Below the pieces are notes generated by a model, which worked only from the letters and a program-made list of their open reading frames with translations, ran no database searches and was not told the origin of the DNA. Of a DNA stretch of 64,000 bases, positions 1 to 8,333 are shown piece after piece. Position 1 is the first letter of the stretch, and each line of letters starts with the position of its first letter. A program made the position numbers and the translations under genes. Source of the DNA: Thiocystis violascens (lineage in GTDB: Bacteria > Pseudomonadota > Gammaproteobacteria > Chromatiales > Chromatiaceae); the NCBI GenBank assembly GCA_020721065.1, contig DYNM01000004.1, positions 62,001-126,000 on the forward strand. The letters are read 5' to 3'.

Positions 1-759
1 CGCGTCGCGGCGCTGCGGGTCAAGTTGCAGGGCATGACCGGTCCGCAAGCGCGGCTGCTAGAGTCGCTGTGTCATCTGTTGGTGAAGCGCAGCGTGTGGA
101 TTGTCGGTGGCGATGGTTGGGCGTATGACATCGGTTATGGTGGCGTCGATCACGTTCTTGCCAGCGGTCACAACGTCAACCTGTTGATTTTAGACACTGA
201 AGTCTATTCCAACACCGGTGGGCAAAACTCAAAATCGACGCCGTTGGGCGCGGTAGCGAAGTTTGCAGCCAGCGGTAAAGCGACCTTCAAGAAAGATTTA
301 GCGATGATGGCGATGGCGTATGAGCATTGCTACGTTGCGCAGGTTGCTTTTGGCGCGAAAGACACGCAAACGGTGCGGGCATTTTTAGAAGCTGAATCGT
401 ATGACGGCCCTTCAGTCATTATTGCGTATTCACCGTGCATCGCGCATGGCGTGGATTTATCCAATAACCTGCGTCAACAACAATTAGCGGTGAATTCGGG
501 GCACTGGTCGTTATTCCGTTATGATCCGCGCCGCGCTGCAGCGGGTGAAAATCCATTGCAGTTAGATTCCAACGCGCCCAGCGTACCGTATCGGGAATTT
601 ATTGCTTCGGAAACGCGGTTTAGTTTATTGACGCGCACCCATCCCGATATTGCGGAACATTACCTGCAATTATCGCAACGGCATGTTGAAGCGCGATTTG
701 AACTGTATCAACAGTTAGCGCAACTGGCAGTACAAAAAGCGAGCGGCGGGGCTAAATAA
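1..759 (+). CDS. nifJ: Pyruvate:ferredoxin (flavodoxin) oxidoreductase, C-terminal part
   Basis: The last 252 codons of a single-chain pyruvate:ferredoxin/flavodoxin oxidoreductase; the frame is open from the first base, so the gene begins upstream. The visible part is the thiamine-pyrophosphate domain: GDGWAYDIGYGG at about visible residues 37-48 and TEVYSNTGGQ at 66-75, the two halves of the TPP/Mg motif, followed by the SPCIAHG segment typical of the family C-terminus. Family enzymes convert pyruvate and CoA to acetyl-CoA and CO2 and pass electrons to ferredoxin or flavodoxin in the cytoplasm. A hairpin follows the stop, then a dihydroorotate-dehydrogenase-like gene that often accompanies PFOR in other bacteria. 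Whether it serves fermentation, nitrogen fixation or reductive carboxylation cannot be told from this fragment. Confidence 0.95.
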   Translation, partial: RVAALRVKLQGMTGPQARLLESLCHLLVKRSVWIVGGDGWAYDIGYGGVDHVLASGHNVNLLILDTEVYSNTGGQNSKSTPLGAVAKFAASGKATFKKDLAMMAMAYEHCYVAQVAFGAKDTQTVRAFLEAESYDGPSVIIAYSPCIAHGVDLSNNLRQQQLAVNSGHWSLFRYDPRRAAAGENPLQLDSNAPSVPYREFIASETRFSLLTRTHPDIAEHYLQLSQRHVEARFELYQQLAQLAVQKASGGAK

Positions 760-767
760 TCAATCGG

Positions 768-790
768 TTGGGTTGCCTATGGCAACCCAA
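768..790 (+). terminator. Hairpin after the PFOR gene
   Basis: A perfect 10-bp stem, TTGGGTTGCC / GGCAACCCAA, with a 3-nt loop lies 9 bases after the stop. It is not followed by a real T-run, so it may be a weak terminator or an mRNA 3' end stabiliser that allows read-through into the next gene. Confidence 0.5.
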
Positions 791-880
791 CTGTATTAGC
801 GCATCTGTCATTGAGTGGCGATTCAATTGAGTTAATTTTTTTAACGCCAATACTCCTCTCAAACTATCGGAATCACATCT

Positions 881-1897
881 ATGAATTTAACCACGTCTTA
901 TTTGGGTTTAACCCTCAAAAATCCGCTGGTGCCTTCCGCATCGCCGCTGACAAAAAACCTCAGCATTGCCCGCGAATTAGAAGACAACGGCGCTGCCGCA
1001 GTCATCATGTGGTCTTTATTTGAAGAAGCCGTCACCGCTGAAACCGAAGCGATGGCGCGTTTTCTTGACAATCAAGACACCGGTTTTGCCGAAGTTGGCA
1101 GCGGCTTTCTCCCGCAACATCAAGATTTTACTGGCGCACTCGATCAATATCTTGACCATCTGCGCAAGCTCAAAGAAACGCTAGAGATTCCGGTCATCGC
1201 CAGTCTCAACGGCGTCACCAGCAGCGGCTGGATTCGTCATGCGCGAGCGATTGAACAAGCGGGCGCGGATGCTTTGGAATTAAATGTGTATTACGTTGCT
1301 GCTGATATTCGTCACAGCGGCGCGGAAGTTGAAGAGCGTTATCTCAACCTGCTGCGCGAATTACGCAGCCAGATTCAAATTCCGATCAATTTGAAATTAT
1401 CTCCCGCTTTTAGTTCGCTTGGTCATATCGTTGCTGCTGCCGCTGCTGCGGGTGCCAATGGCGTTGCCTTATTCAATCGTTTTTATCAACCCGACATTGA
1501 TATTCACGGCTTGCGTTTGCAATCGACTTTACGTCCATCGACTTCAGCAGAAACGTTATTAGCGATGCGCTGGCTGGCGATTTTATATGGGCGCATTGAC
1601 GGCTTGTCATTAGGCGCAACTGGTGGCGTTCACACTGCTGAAGATGCAATTAAATTGCTCTTAGCGGGTGCTGATGTGGTGCATTTATGCAGCGTGTTAT
1701 TACAACACGGGCCGGCGCAAATGGCGTTAATTCTGAACGGAATTCAGGAATGGATGACTGAACAAAGTTTTGAGAGTATTGAAGACTTTCGTGGGCGCGT
1801 GAGTGCGCTAACGGTACCCAATCCGGCTGATTTTGAACGCGCCAATTACGTCAACATTTTAGATAGCTATAGCACTGCGCCGGGTGTCAGAGTGTAA
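881..1897 (+). CDS. Dihydroorotate dehydrogenase-like FMN protein
   Basis: A 338-residue TIM-barrel protein of the dihydroorotate dehydrogenase-like family. The N-terminus (MNLTTSYLGLTLKNPLVPSA) and the FMN-binding phosphate region near the C-terminus (ATGGVHTAEDAIKLLLAGAD, about residues 248-267) are characteristic, and NLKLSP near residue 170 is the usual FMN-contact strand. It is not a typical biosynthetic PyrD: the family is a paralogous group often found beside pyruvate:ferredoxin oxidoreductase genes, as here, and its substrate is not established. It could use ferredoxin or act on another dihydropyrimidine. A strong terminator follows, which closes the PFOR/DHOD-like unit before yjcH-actP. 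Confidence 0.85.
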   Translation: MNLTTSYLGLTLKNPLVPSASPLTKNLSIARELEDNGAAAVIMWSLFEEAVTAETEAMARFLDNQDTGFAEVGSGFLPQHQDFTGALDQYLDHLRKLKETLEIPVIASLNGVTSSGWIRHARAIEQAGADALELNVYYVAADIRHSGAEVEERYLNLLRELRSQIQIPINLKLSPAFSSLGHIVAAAAAAGANGVALFNRFYQPDIDIHGLRLQSTLRPSTSAETLLAMRWLAILYGRIDGLSLGATGGVHTAEDAIKLLLAGADVVHLCSVLLQHGPAQMALILNGIQEWMTEQSFESIEDFRGRVSALTVPNPADFERANYVNILDSYSTAPGVRV

Positions 1898-1918
1898 CTG
1901 TCGTGTAGGTTATCAACG

Positions 1919-1975
1919 CCACACAGCAATGTGTGGTGAATTCACCGGCCCCGCTTTATTTGAGCGGGGCTTTCG
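1919..1975 (+). terminator. Compound hairpin and rho-independent terminator
   Basis: Three adjacent dyads: CCACACA/TGTGTGG around GCAA (1919-1936), the palindrome GGTGAATTCACC (1935-1946), and the terminator proper GCCCCGCT/AGCGGGGC (1948-1970) followed by TTTCGTT. It separates the DHOD-like gene from yjcH. Confidence 0.75.
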
Positions 1976-1997
1976 TTCATTCACTCAGGAGTCAGTT

Positions 1998-2309
1998 ATG
2001 CAACAAGATTTCATTGACGCTGTGCAAAAGCACCCGCGTTATCAAGAGTTAATCTGTAGTCGCAGATGTTTCGCGTGGAATTTAACCGCACTCATGTTGG
2101 TGATGTATTACGGTTTTATTCTGGTGATTGCCTTTGGACCGAAATTACTCGGCACTCCGATTGCTGCCGGCGCAGTAATGACGATGGGCATTCCGGTGGG
2201 CGTCGTTATTATTGTCGCCGCATTTATTTTAACTGGCTTGTATGTTGCGAAAGCGAATGGCAAGTTTGATGAATTGACCAAAATCATTCGTGAGGATTTA
2301 CAACAATGA
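1998..2309 (+). CDS. yjcH: DUF485 small membrane protein (YjcH type)
   Basis: A 103-residue inner-membrane protein with two hydrophobic helices (about residues 27-50 and 57-83) and short charged ends, matching the DUF485/YjcH family in size and layout. The ATG at 1998 is preceded by an AGGAG ribosome site at 1987-1991; longer upstream extension in this frame would run through the terminator and is rejected. In many proteobacteria this gene directly precedes actP and the pair is co-transcribed; here the stop overlaps the actP start as ATGA (2306-2309), indicating translational coupling. The role of DUF485 proteins is not firmly known; association with acetate/cation symport is by gene neighbourhood. 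Confidence 0.85.
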   Translation: MQQDFIDAVQKHPRYQELICSRRCFAWNLTALMLVMYYGFILVIAFGPKLLGTPIAAGAVMTMGIPVGVVIIVAAFILTGLYVAKANGKFDELTKIIREDLQQ

Positions 2310-4027
2310 GACGTTATGCCAGTTGGGGAATACTTGTGGCGTTATTAACGCCATTTGCGTTAGCGGCAGCGCCGGCATTATCTGGGGCAGTTGAGCAACA
2401 GGCGTTAAATTTAACTGCCATTTATATGTTTGTGGCCTTTGTAGCCGGCACACTTGGCATTACTTATTGGGCGGCAAAACGTACCCGCACTGCGAGCGAT
2501 TTTTATACTGCTGGCGGTGGTATTACCGGCTTTCAGAATGGGTTAGCAATTGCTGGCGATTATATGTCAGCAGCTTCATTCTTGGGTATTTCAGGCTTGG
2601 TGTTTGCCTCCGGTTATGATGGGTTGATTTATTCTATCGGCTTTCTGGTCGGTTGGCCGATCATTATGTTTTTAATTGCCGAACAGATTCGTAATCTGGG
2701 CAAATTTACCTTTGCAGATGTCAGCTCCTATCGCTTTGGACAAACGCAAATCCGCACGATGGCAGCGATTTCATCGTTGGTGGTGGTATCGTTTTATTTG
2801 ATCGCGCAAATGGTTGGCGCGGGCAAATTGATTCAATTGCTCTTTGGTTTGGACTATTGGATAGCAGTAGTCATCGTCGGCATTTTGATGATGGTTTATG
2901 TCATCTTTGGCGGCATGACGGCAACAACTTGGGTGCAAATTATTAAAGCGGTGTTGTTGTTGTGCGGCGCGACCTTTATGGCAGGTTCGGCGCTGTATTA
3001 TTTTGGTTTTTCACCCGAAGAAATGTTCCGACAAGCAGTTGAACATCATCCAAAAGCAGATGCCATTATGTCGCCGGGGTCGTTGGTCAAAGACCCAATC
3101 AATGCGATTTCATTAGGTTTGGCATTGATGTTTGGTACTGCTGGTTTGCCCCATATTTTGATGCGCTTTTTTACGGTGCCAGATGCGAAAGAGGCGCGTA
3201 AATCGGTATTTTATGCGACCGGTTTTATTGGTTATTTCTACATCTTAACCTTCATTATTGGTTTTGCGGCAATTGTATTATTGGCGCAGCATCCTGAATT
3301 CTTTAAGCCTTCAGCATTGGCGGCCGACGGTTCAGTATTAAAAGACCAGTTAGTGAGCGGAATTAACGGCGGCACCAATATGGTGGCGATTCGTTTAGCA
3401 GAAGCAGTGGGCGGAAATTTATTCCTCGGCTTTATTTCTGCGGTTGCTTTTGCGACGATTTTGGCGGTTGTTTCTGGCTTAACGTTAGCGGGCGCGTCGG
3501 CAATTTCCCATGATTTATATGCGAATGTGATTGCACGCGGACGCAGTAATGAAACCACTGAAATTCGCGTTTCCAAGTTTGCAACTTTTGGCTTGGGTTT
3601 GGTGGCGATTGGCTTAGGCATTGCTTTTGAAAGTCAAAACGTGGCGTTTATGGTCGGATTGGCATTTGCGATTGCAGCAAGTGCGAACTTCCCGGTATTG
3701 GTGGCGTCGATTTTCTGGAGCAAGATGACGACTCGCGGTGCGTTAATTGGCGGCTTTGCGGGTTTAGTGAGCGCCTTTGTGTTAACCGTGCTGTCTAAAG
3801 CAGTCTGGGGTGATGTGCTCGGTCATGTGGGCGCAGATGGTAAACCAGTAGGATTATTCTTTTTAGATAATCCGGCGATTATTTCAATTCCGGTATCATT
3901 CATTTGTATCTGGATTTTCTCGCGGTTTGATTATTCAGAACGCGGTAAAATTGATCGGGATGCGTATCCCGCGCAGCGGATTCGTTGTGAAACTGGCATT
4001 GGCGCTGAAGGCGCATCTGGGCATTAA
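2306..4027 (+). CDS. actP: Cation/acetate symporter ActP
   Basis: A 573-residue solute:sodium symporter of the ActP branch. It starts with a cleavable-looking hydrophobic segment (residues 1-21, ending ALAAAPA), as ActP proteins do, then about 13 membrane helices. The core segment [14 protein letters not shown] (about residues 88-101) and the conserved [18 protein letters not shown] stretch (about 274-291) are hallmarks of acetate permeases in this family. It would import acetate and other short monocarboxylates with a cation across the inner membrane. It overlaps yjcH by 4 bases. A 14-bp hairpin lies 13 bases after the stop. With PFOR nearby, the context suggests acetyl-CoA-centred carbon use. 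Confidence 0.92.
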   Translation: MRRYASWGILVALLTPFALAAAPALSGAVEQQALNLTAIYMFVAFVAGTLGITYWAAKRTRTASDFYTAGGGITGFQNGLAIAGDYMSAASFLGISGLVFASGYDGLIYSIGFLVGWPIIMFLIAEQIRNLGKFTFADVSSYRFGQTQIRTMAAISSLVVVSFYLIAQMVGAGKLIQLLFGLDYWIAVVIVGILMMVYVIFGGMTATTWVQIIKAVLLLCGATFMAGSALYYFGFSPEEMFRQAVEHHPKADAIMSPGSLVKDPINAISLGLALMFGTAGLPHILMRFFTVPDAKEARKSVFYATGFIGYFYILTFIIGFAAIVLLAQHPEFFKPSALAADGSVLKDQLVSGINGGTNMVAIRLAEAVGGNLFLGFISAVAFATILAVVSGLTLAGASAISHDLYANVIARGRSNETTEIRVSKFATFGLGLVAIGLGIAFESQNVAFMVGLAFAIAASANFPVLVASIFWSKMTTRGALIGGFAGLVSAFVLTVLSKAVWGDVLGHVGADGKPVGLFFLDNPAIISIPVSFICIWIFSRFDYSERGKIDRDAYPAQRIRCETGIGAEGASGH

Positions 4028-4040
4028 GTAACGTTATGAA

Positions 4041-4133
4041 CTGTCAGTCGGCAAAATTGCCGGCTGACAGTTGTTAGTTGGCGGTGAGAACGGTGTTTTT
4101 TACTGCCAACTTGACTGAAAACTGCCAATTGCA
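4041..4133 (+). repeat. Intergenic dyad/heptamer repeat, copy A (with hairpin)
   Basis: Between actP and hicB. A 14-bp stem (CTGTCAGTCGGCAA at 4041-4054 pairing with 4057-4070, 2-nt loop) probably terminates actP. Next to it, AGTTGGC (4076-4082) pairs with GCCAACT (4105-4111), around a segment resembling ACGGTGTTTTTTACTG that recurs at three other sites in this window (4580-4632, 12240-12400 in reverse, 35419-35535). Confidence 0.6.
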
Positions 4134-4148
4134 AGAGGTCATCATAAA

Positions 4149-4346
4149 GTGAAATATACCGTTGTTTTTCATCGCACCGAAGAAGGCATCAGTGTTTCTG
4201 TCCCCGGATTGCCCGGCTGTTGGTCTGAAGGAGATTCTGAACAAGAGGCTTTAGAAAATATCCAAGATGCTCTTGAAGAGTATTTAGCGGCAGTGAAAGA
4301 AATGAACCAAACTCAAGAAACTTACAGTATTGAAGTGGCAGCATAA
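4149..4346 (+). CDS. hicB: HicB-like antitoxin
   Basis: A 65-residue protein of the HicB_like/UPF0150 antitoxin fold. The N-terminal half (KYTVVFHRTEEGISVSVPGL, residues 2-21) and the following PGCWSEGDSEQEALENIQDA segment are the standard signature; the family partner HicA is a dsRBD-fold mRNA interferase that HicB neutralises. The start is a GTG at 4149, preceded by AAGAGG at 4134-4139. The protein is short and has no C-terminal DNA-binding RHH or HTH domain, so operon autoregulation by this protein alone is doubtful. It is followed after 2 bases by hicA, in the antitoxin-first order. The module is bracketed by two copies of an intergenic repeat. Confidence 0.88.
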   Translation: MKYTVVFHRTEEGISVSVPGLPGCWSEGDSEQEALENIQDALEEYLAAVKEMNQTQETYSIEVAA

Positions 4347-4348
4347 CA

Positions 4349-4561
4349 GTGTCTAAACTGTCTGGCATCAATCATCTTTATGCAGTACGCGCTCTTGAAA
4401 AAGTTGGCTTTCAAATTGTTAGACAAGGTAAACATATTGTGATGAGCAATGGAGAACGCTTTATCACTATCCCGCGTCATAATCCAATTAAGGCGTTTAC
4501 GATGGGCGGCATTGTTAAAGATGCCGGTCTTACGGTTGAAAAATTTAGAACATTGCTGTGA
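4349..4561 (+). CDS. hicA: HicA-like mRNA interferase toxin
   Basis: A 70-residue HicA (YcfA/UPF0235-type) toxin. It shows the dsRBD-like pattern: GINHLYAVRALEKVGFQIVR, then RQGKHIVMSN with the conserved catalytic histidine at residue 29, and the C-terminal IPRHNPIKAFTMGGIVKDAG segment. Family members cleave mRNA until bound by HicB. The GTG start at 4349 lies 2 bases after the hicB stop, so translation is likely coupled. All key residues seem present, so the toxin is predicted intact rather than decayed. Confidence 0.88.
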   Translation: MSKLSGINHLYAVRALEKVGFQIVRQGKHIVMSNGERFITIPRHNPIKAFTMGGIVKDAGLTVEKFRTLL

Positions 4562-4579
4562 CATCGTGCAGAACATGCT

Positions 4580-4632
4580 GAGTTGTCTCGTTTTTCAGTG
4601 ACAACGTTGTTTTTTGCTGACAATTGACAAAC
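4580..4632 (+). repeat. Intergenic dyad/heptamer repeat, copy B
   Basis: Directly after hicA. GTTGTC (4582-4587) and GACAAC (4600-4605) form a dyad, followed by GTTGTTTTTTGCTGACAA and TTGACAAACGC. The order GAGTTGTC...GTGACAAC...TGTTT..CTGACAA.TGACAA.CGC matches the copy at 35419-35535 in the same orientation. Confidence 0.6.
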
Positions 4633-4658
4633 GCTTTTCAATTCTTTAGGAGCGAGCA

Positions 4659-6269
4659 ATGGCAAAGTTAGGTATTTTGGCGCGAGCGCGGGTGTTATTT
4701 GCCATTCTTGGCGCTCTCACTATTCTCATGGGCGGCAGTGGCGTTTACGTTTCTAATCACATTCAACTGTCTATTAACCATATCGCCTTACATCAAGACC
4801 GCCTGCAAGAGCTCGCTTTAGAATTTAAAATTAACGTGATTCAAATTCAACAGTGGTTGACTGATATTAGTGCCACTCGCGGTCGTGATGGTTTAGATGA
4901 TGGTTTTACGCAAGCGCAACAGTATTTTGCTGCCGCTCGGATGAATATCACGCAATTAGCAGAATTAGATGCAACTGTGGCAGCAGCGGATTTAACTCGC
5001 GCTTTGACGGCTTATTACGATGCCGGTCAACACATGGCACAGCGTTATGTGGCGGAAGGGCCAGATGGCGGTAATGCGCTGATGAGTGCGTTTGATGCCA
5101 CCGCGCAGACGATGACTGAGCAACTCAACGCGCTCGTGACCCGCGTGCAAACTGAAAAAGAACACGCCCAGCAAGAATTGGAGCGCCAGTTGGCATGGGG
5201 CACCTATGCGAGTTTGGCGGCGACGCTGATCCTGATTTTAGGCTTGAGCGGCGGGCTGTTGGCGCTGGCGCAGTTGTTAAAACCGTTGGTGGCGCTGCAA
5301 CAGTTGTCGGTGCGGATGGCAAATAACGATTTTCGCGGTGAGGCGGTGCTCGTTGCTGGCGAGACTGAGATTGCTGTGCTCAGTCGGGCGTTTGGGAATT
5401 TGCAAACCAGCTTGGCTACGTCATTCGGGCGCATCGCTGCGAGTGTGCGCCAGATGTACGAGGTGACGCAGCAGTTGCAAACCATCGCGGCGACAACTTC
5501 GCAAAATGCGAACCGTGAACAGCATGAAGTGGCGCAGGTGGCGACTGCGATCAATGAAATGACGGCGACAGTGGCGGAAATTGCCCGCAATAGCACGGTG
5601 GTTTCAACTGCGGCGGCGGATGCGAAACGGGATGTCGCGCTGAGTCAGACGACGGTGCAGTCGGCGGTCACTTCAATCAATGGCTTGACTGGCGAGGTGA
5701 TGCGCGGTGCGGAGGCGATGACGCAGTTGGAAGCGGACAGTGAACGCATCGGCTCGGTGTTGGATGTGATTCGCGGCATTGCCGAGCAGACCAATTTGCT
5801 GGCGCTTAACGCGGCGATTGAGGCCGCCCGCGCTGGTGAACAGGGACGCGGTTTTGCAGTGGTTGCAGCCGAGGTGCGGGCGTTGGCGAGTCGGACGCAA
5901 CTGTCCACCAAAGAAATTCAAGACATGATTGAGCAGATTCAACGCGGTTCACGGGATGTGGCGGGAGCGATGCGCCAAGGACGTGAGCAGGCGGTGTTGA
6001 CCATTCAACACACCGATAAAGTGGATCACGCGCTGAAAGAAATTGGCGCTGCGGTGTCCACGATCAGCGATTTGACGACGCAAATTGCGACGGCGGCGCA
6101 ACAGCAGGGGCACGTTTCTTCTGCCATTGATCAAAGCACCAACGCGATTCATCAATCCGTTGATCAAACCGCTGGCGGCGTGGATGACACCTTGCGAGCG
6201 TGTTCGCGCTTGCTGGCTTTAATTGAAGCATTTAATGGTGAAATGGCGACGTTTCATTTTGCGAGCTGA
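4659..6269 (+). CDS. Methyl-accepting chemotaxis protein
   Basis: A 536-residue transmembrane chemoreceptor. An N-terminal membrane helix (about 10-30) is followed by a helical periplasmic sensor of roughly 150 residues, a second membrane helix (about 183-207), a HAMP linker, and a cytoplasmic signalling domain. The hairpin tip that binds CheA/CheW is clear: [20 protein letters not shown] near residue 372, continuing to [15 protein letters not shown]. The ligand cannot be inferred. An AGGAG ribosome site at 4649-4653 supports the ATG at 4659. No che genes are nearby, so it is an orphan receptor. The downstream SDR gene begins 10 bases after the stop and may be co-transcribed. Confidence 0.93.
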   Translation: MAKLGILARARVLFAILGALTILMGGSGVYVSNHIQLSINHIALHQDRLQELALEFKINVIQIQQWLTDISATRGRDGLDDGFTQAQQYFAAARMNITQLAELDATVAAADLTRALTAYYDAGQHMAQRYVAEGPDGGNALMSAFDATAQTMTEQLNALVTRVQTEKEHAQQELERQLAWGTYASLAATLILILGLSGGLLALAQLLKPLVALQQLSVRMANNDFRGEAVLVAGETEIAVLSRAFGNLQTSLATSFGRIAASVRQMYEVTQQLQTIAATTSQNANREQHEVAQVATAINEMTATVAEIARNSTVVSTAAADAKRDVALSQTTVQSAVTSINGLTGEVMRGAEAMTQLEADSERIGSVLDVIRGIAEQTNLLALNAAIEAARAGEQGRGFAVVAAEVRALASRTQLSTKEIQDMIEQIQRGSRDVAGAMRQGREQAVLTIQHTDKVDHALKEIGAAVSTISDLTTQIATAAQQQGHVSSAIDQSTNAIHQSVDQTAGGVDDTLRACSRLLALIEAFNGEMATFHFAS

Positions 6270-6279
6270 ATTGATTGAG

Positions 6280-7050
6280 ATGACGATTAACACTCCCGAA
6301 TTGCCGCGCATCGTCTGCATCACCGGCGGCACCTCCGGCATCGGCGCTGGCATGGTCGCTGCCTTTCTCGCCAGCGGTGCCATCGTTTACACCTGCGGGC
6401 GTAACCCGGCAAAGGTGGCGCAGCTTCAGGCGCAGTGGGCGGAAGCGGTCGCCAGCGGGCACTTGATCGCGCTGACTGGTGACGTGACCGCAGCGGCTTT
6501 TATCGCCGAACTGGTCGCCATCATCACCGCCCAAGCTGGGCGGCTAGATGTCTTGGTTCACAACGCCGGCGTCATTCTCGCTTCCGGCGATCTGAGCGAA
6601 AGCGTGGCAGCGTGGCGAGCGACCTTGGAAACCAACCTGATTGCGCCGTTCGCACTCACTCAAGCCAGCCTCGCGTTATTGGAACGCAGCGCCGCCGCAG
6701 TGGTCATCACCCTGTCATCAGCCTGCGCCCAACATTCATTTCATACTTGCACTTCAAGCAGTTACTCGGTCAGTAAAGCCGGACTTGACCTGCTCACGCA
6801 GCGGCTGGCGCTGGCGCTGGCGCCTCGCGGCATTCGCGTCAACGGCGTTGCACCCGGCGTCGTCGCATCGGACATGTGGGGCGAGGCGACCGCATTGATG
6901 GCAGCGACCGTCGCCCAGCGCCATGTGCTCCAACAGCAGCGCGTAACGCCAGCCGATGTCGCTGCCGCCGTGTTGTTTCTCACCTCACCGCAAGCCCGCT
7001 TAATTACCGGCACGATTCTCAAAGTAGATGCTGGCTATACGCTCGGCTGA
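6280..7050 (+). CDS. SDR family oxidoreductase
   Basis: A 256-residue classical short-chain dehydrogenase/reductase. The NAD(P)-binding glycine motif is TGGTSGIGAGM near residues 14-24; the NAG motif follows (HNAGV, about 93-97); the catalytic residues are Ser of the LSSACAQ stretch, and Tyr and Lys of YSVSKAG (about 164-170). A C-terminal segment ending ITGTILKVDAGYTL is the usual SDR finish. The substrate is not predictable. The frame is open further upstream into the chemoreceptor gene, but the ATG at 6280 gives the normal family length and N-terminus. Confidence 0.88.
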   Translation: MTINTPELPRIVCITGGTSGIGAGMVAAFLASGAIVYTCGRNPAKVAQLQAQWAEAVASGHLIALTGDVTAAAFIAELVAIITAQAGRLDVLVHNAGVILASGDLSESVAAWRATLETNLIAPFALTQASLALLERSAAAVVITLSSACAQHSFHTCTSSSYSVSKAGLDLLTQRLALALAPRGIRVNGVAPGVVASDMWGEATALMAATVAQRHVLQQQRVTPADVAAAVLFLTSPQARLITGTILKVDAGYTLG

Positions 7051-7070
7051 TTCCTGATAGAATTTGCCTC

Positions 7071-7093
7071 GGCGCGAAACAATGCGCCTTTTA
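7071..7093 (+). terminator. Short terminator after the SDR gene
   Basis: GGCGC (7071-7075) and GCGCC (7084-7088) form a 5-bp stem with an 8-nt loop, followed by TTTT. Confidence 0.55.
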
Positions 7094-7122
7094 ACATCAC
7101 CATAACTGGAGGATTGAATACG

Positions 7123-7542
7123 ATGTCTGCACTCTTTTCTGGCGATTGGATGAATGACCTAAAAGAGGCTTGGAATAGCGAGCCAGAAGTATGCGAAAAA
7201 TTGGCCGAAATTGATTTCAATTCGGTGATTTATTGCGGCTTCAAAGATGAAGAAGAACCGCGTGGCGTATTCGTCGTTGAGAAGGGCATTTGTGTTCGCG
7301 CTGGTGAATGGACGGAAAGCGATCCGCCAGCCAATTGGGACATGCGTGCTGATCTGAAGGACTGGCTCAAATGGGTAGAAAAAGGCATCGGCATGATGGG
7401 AATGGGCACCGCATTTGCGACGGGCAAGCTCAAGTTTAACGTTGGTGATTATTCCGCAATGTTAAAAGACCCCCGCATGGCAAATCCTTTCGTGAAGAGT
7501 TTTGCTTTAATGCAACGGATTGAGACCGACGAATTGGCATAA
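7123..7542 (+). CDS. SCP2 sterol-binding domain protein
   Basis: A 139-residue cytoplasmic protein resembling the SCP-2 sterol-transfer fold. The diagnostic region is the C-terminal half: GIGMMGMGTAFATGKLKFNVGDYSAM resembles the GxL+v+GD motif, followed by ANPFVKSFALM. These proteins bind lipids or hydrophobic ligands, but the ligand is unknown in bacteria. GGAGG at 7108-7112 sits 10 bases before the ATG at 7123; the TTG at 7114 is too close to that site. It stands alone between two terminators. Confidence 0.72.
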   Translation: MSALFSGDWMNDLKEAWNSEPEVCEKLAEIDFNSVIYCGFKDEEEPRGVFVVEKGICVRAGEWTESDPPANWDMRADLKDWLKWVEKGIGMMGMGTAFATGKLKFNVGDYSAMLKDPRMANPFVKSFALMQRIETDELA

Positions 7543-7560
7543 TTGCCTGCGTCTGACCGC

Positions 7561-7590
7561 AAAAGCCCGCTGCAAAGCGGGCTTTTTTTA
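7561..7590. terminator. Bidirectional terminator
   Basis: AAAAGCCCGCT / AGCGGGCTTTTTTT with a GCAA loop, flanked by A and T runs on both sides. It can serve both the SCP2-like gene (plus) and pdxH (minus), which converge here. Confidence 0.88.
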
Positions 7591-7624
7591 TGCCGTTATT
7601 TTTATAGAAATGCTGCTCCAATCA

Positions 7625-8272
7625 TTAAGGTGCGAGACGTTCAATTGTCCACGTTTGCGCTTCCGTATCGCGTTGATAACAAAAGCGATCATGCAAACGA
7701 CTATCCCGTCCTTGCCAAAATTCAATCCGCGTCGGCACCACCCGATAACCGCCCCAAAAGTCGGGCAATGGAATCTCACCTGCGCCAAATTTATGTGCAA
7801 TTTCAGCAACTTTAGCTTCCAACAGCGCCCGTGATCGAATCACCTGACTTTGTGGCGACGACCACGCCCCGAGTTGGCTGCCGCGTGGTCTGGTCATAAA
7901 GTATTTTAAGGATTCAGCAGTTGAAATCCGTTCAGCGCGACCACTAATTTGCACTTGCCGCGCTAATGCCACCCAAGGAAATAACATTGCCACTTGCGGA
8001 TTGCGTTCAATCTCCTGCGCTTTACGGCTTTCATAATTGGTAAAGAACACAAATCCCCGTGCATCATAGAGTTTTAATAATACGGTGCGCACCGACGGCT
8101 GGCTGCGTTCATTCACCGTACACAAGCTCATTGCATTCGGTTCTGGAAGGTCGGTAGCAATCGCAAATTCATACCACTGTTGGAATTGTTGCAGCGGGTC
8201 TGAATGCAATTCAGCGCGGGTTAAACCTTGCGCCATTAATTCATCACGAACGCTCACGGGATTGACATTCAT
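7625..8272 (-). CDS. pdxH: Pyridoxamine 5'-phosphate oxidase
   Basis: A 215-residue FMN-dependent pyridoxine/pyridoxamine 5'-phosphate oxidase, the last step to pyridoxal 5'-phosphate in synthesis and salvage. Length matches the family. Key segments are NAMSLCTVNERSQPSVRTVLL (substrate/FMN region around 40-60), FFTNYESRKAQEIERNPQVA (about 75-94), and the C-terminal signature RVVPTRIEFWQGRDSRLHDR (about 174-193) that contacts FMN and PLP. It is monocistronic, convergent with the SCP2-like gene. Confidence 0.95.
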   Translation of the reverse strand: MNVNPVSVRDELMAQGLTRAELHSDPLQQFQQWYEFAIATDLPEPNAMSLCTVNERSQPSVRTVLLKLYDARGFVFFTNYESRKAQEIERNPQVAMLFPWVALARQVQISGRAERISTAESLKYFMTRPRGSQLGAWSSPQSQVIRSRALLEAKVAEIAHKFGAGEIPLPDFWGGYRVVPTRIEFWQGRDSRLHDRFCYQRDTEAQTWTIERLAP

Positions 8273-8333
8273 TATTGTATAATCACTTTTCTATTAGCCA
8301 GTGAATGCGCATTTGCGCGATAACGACTGCGCA

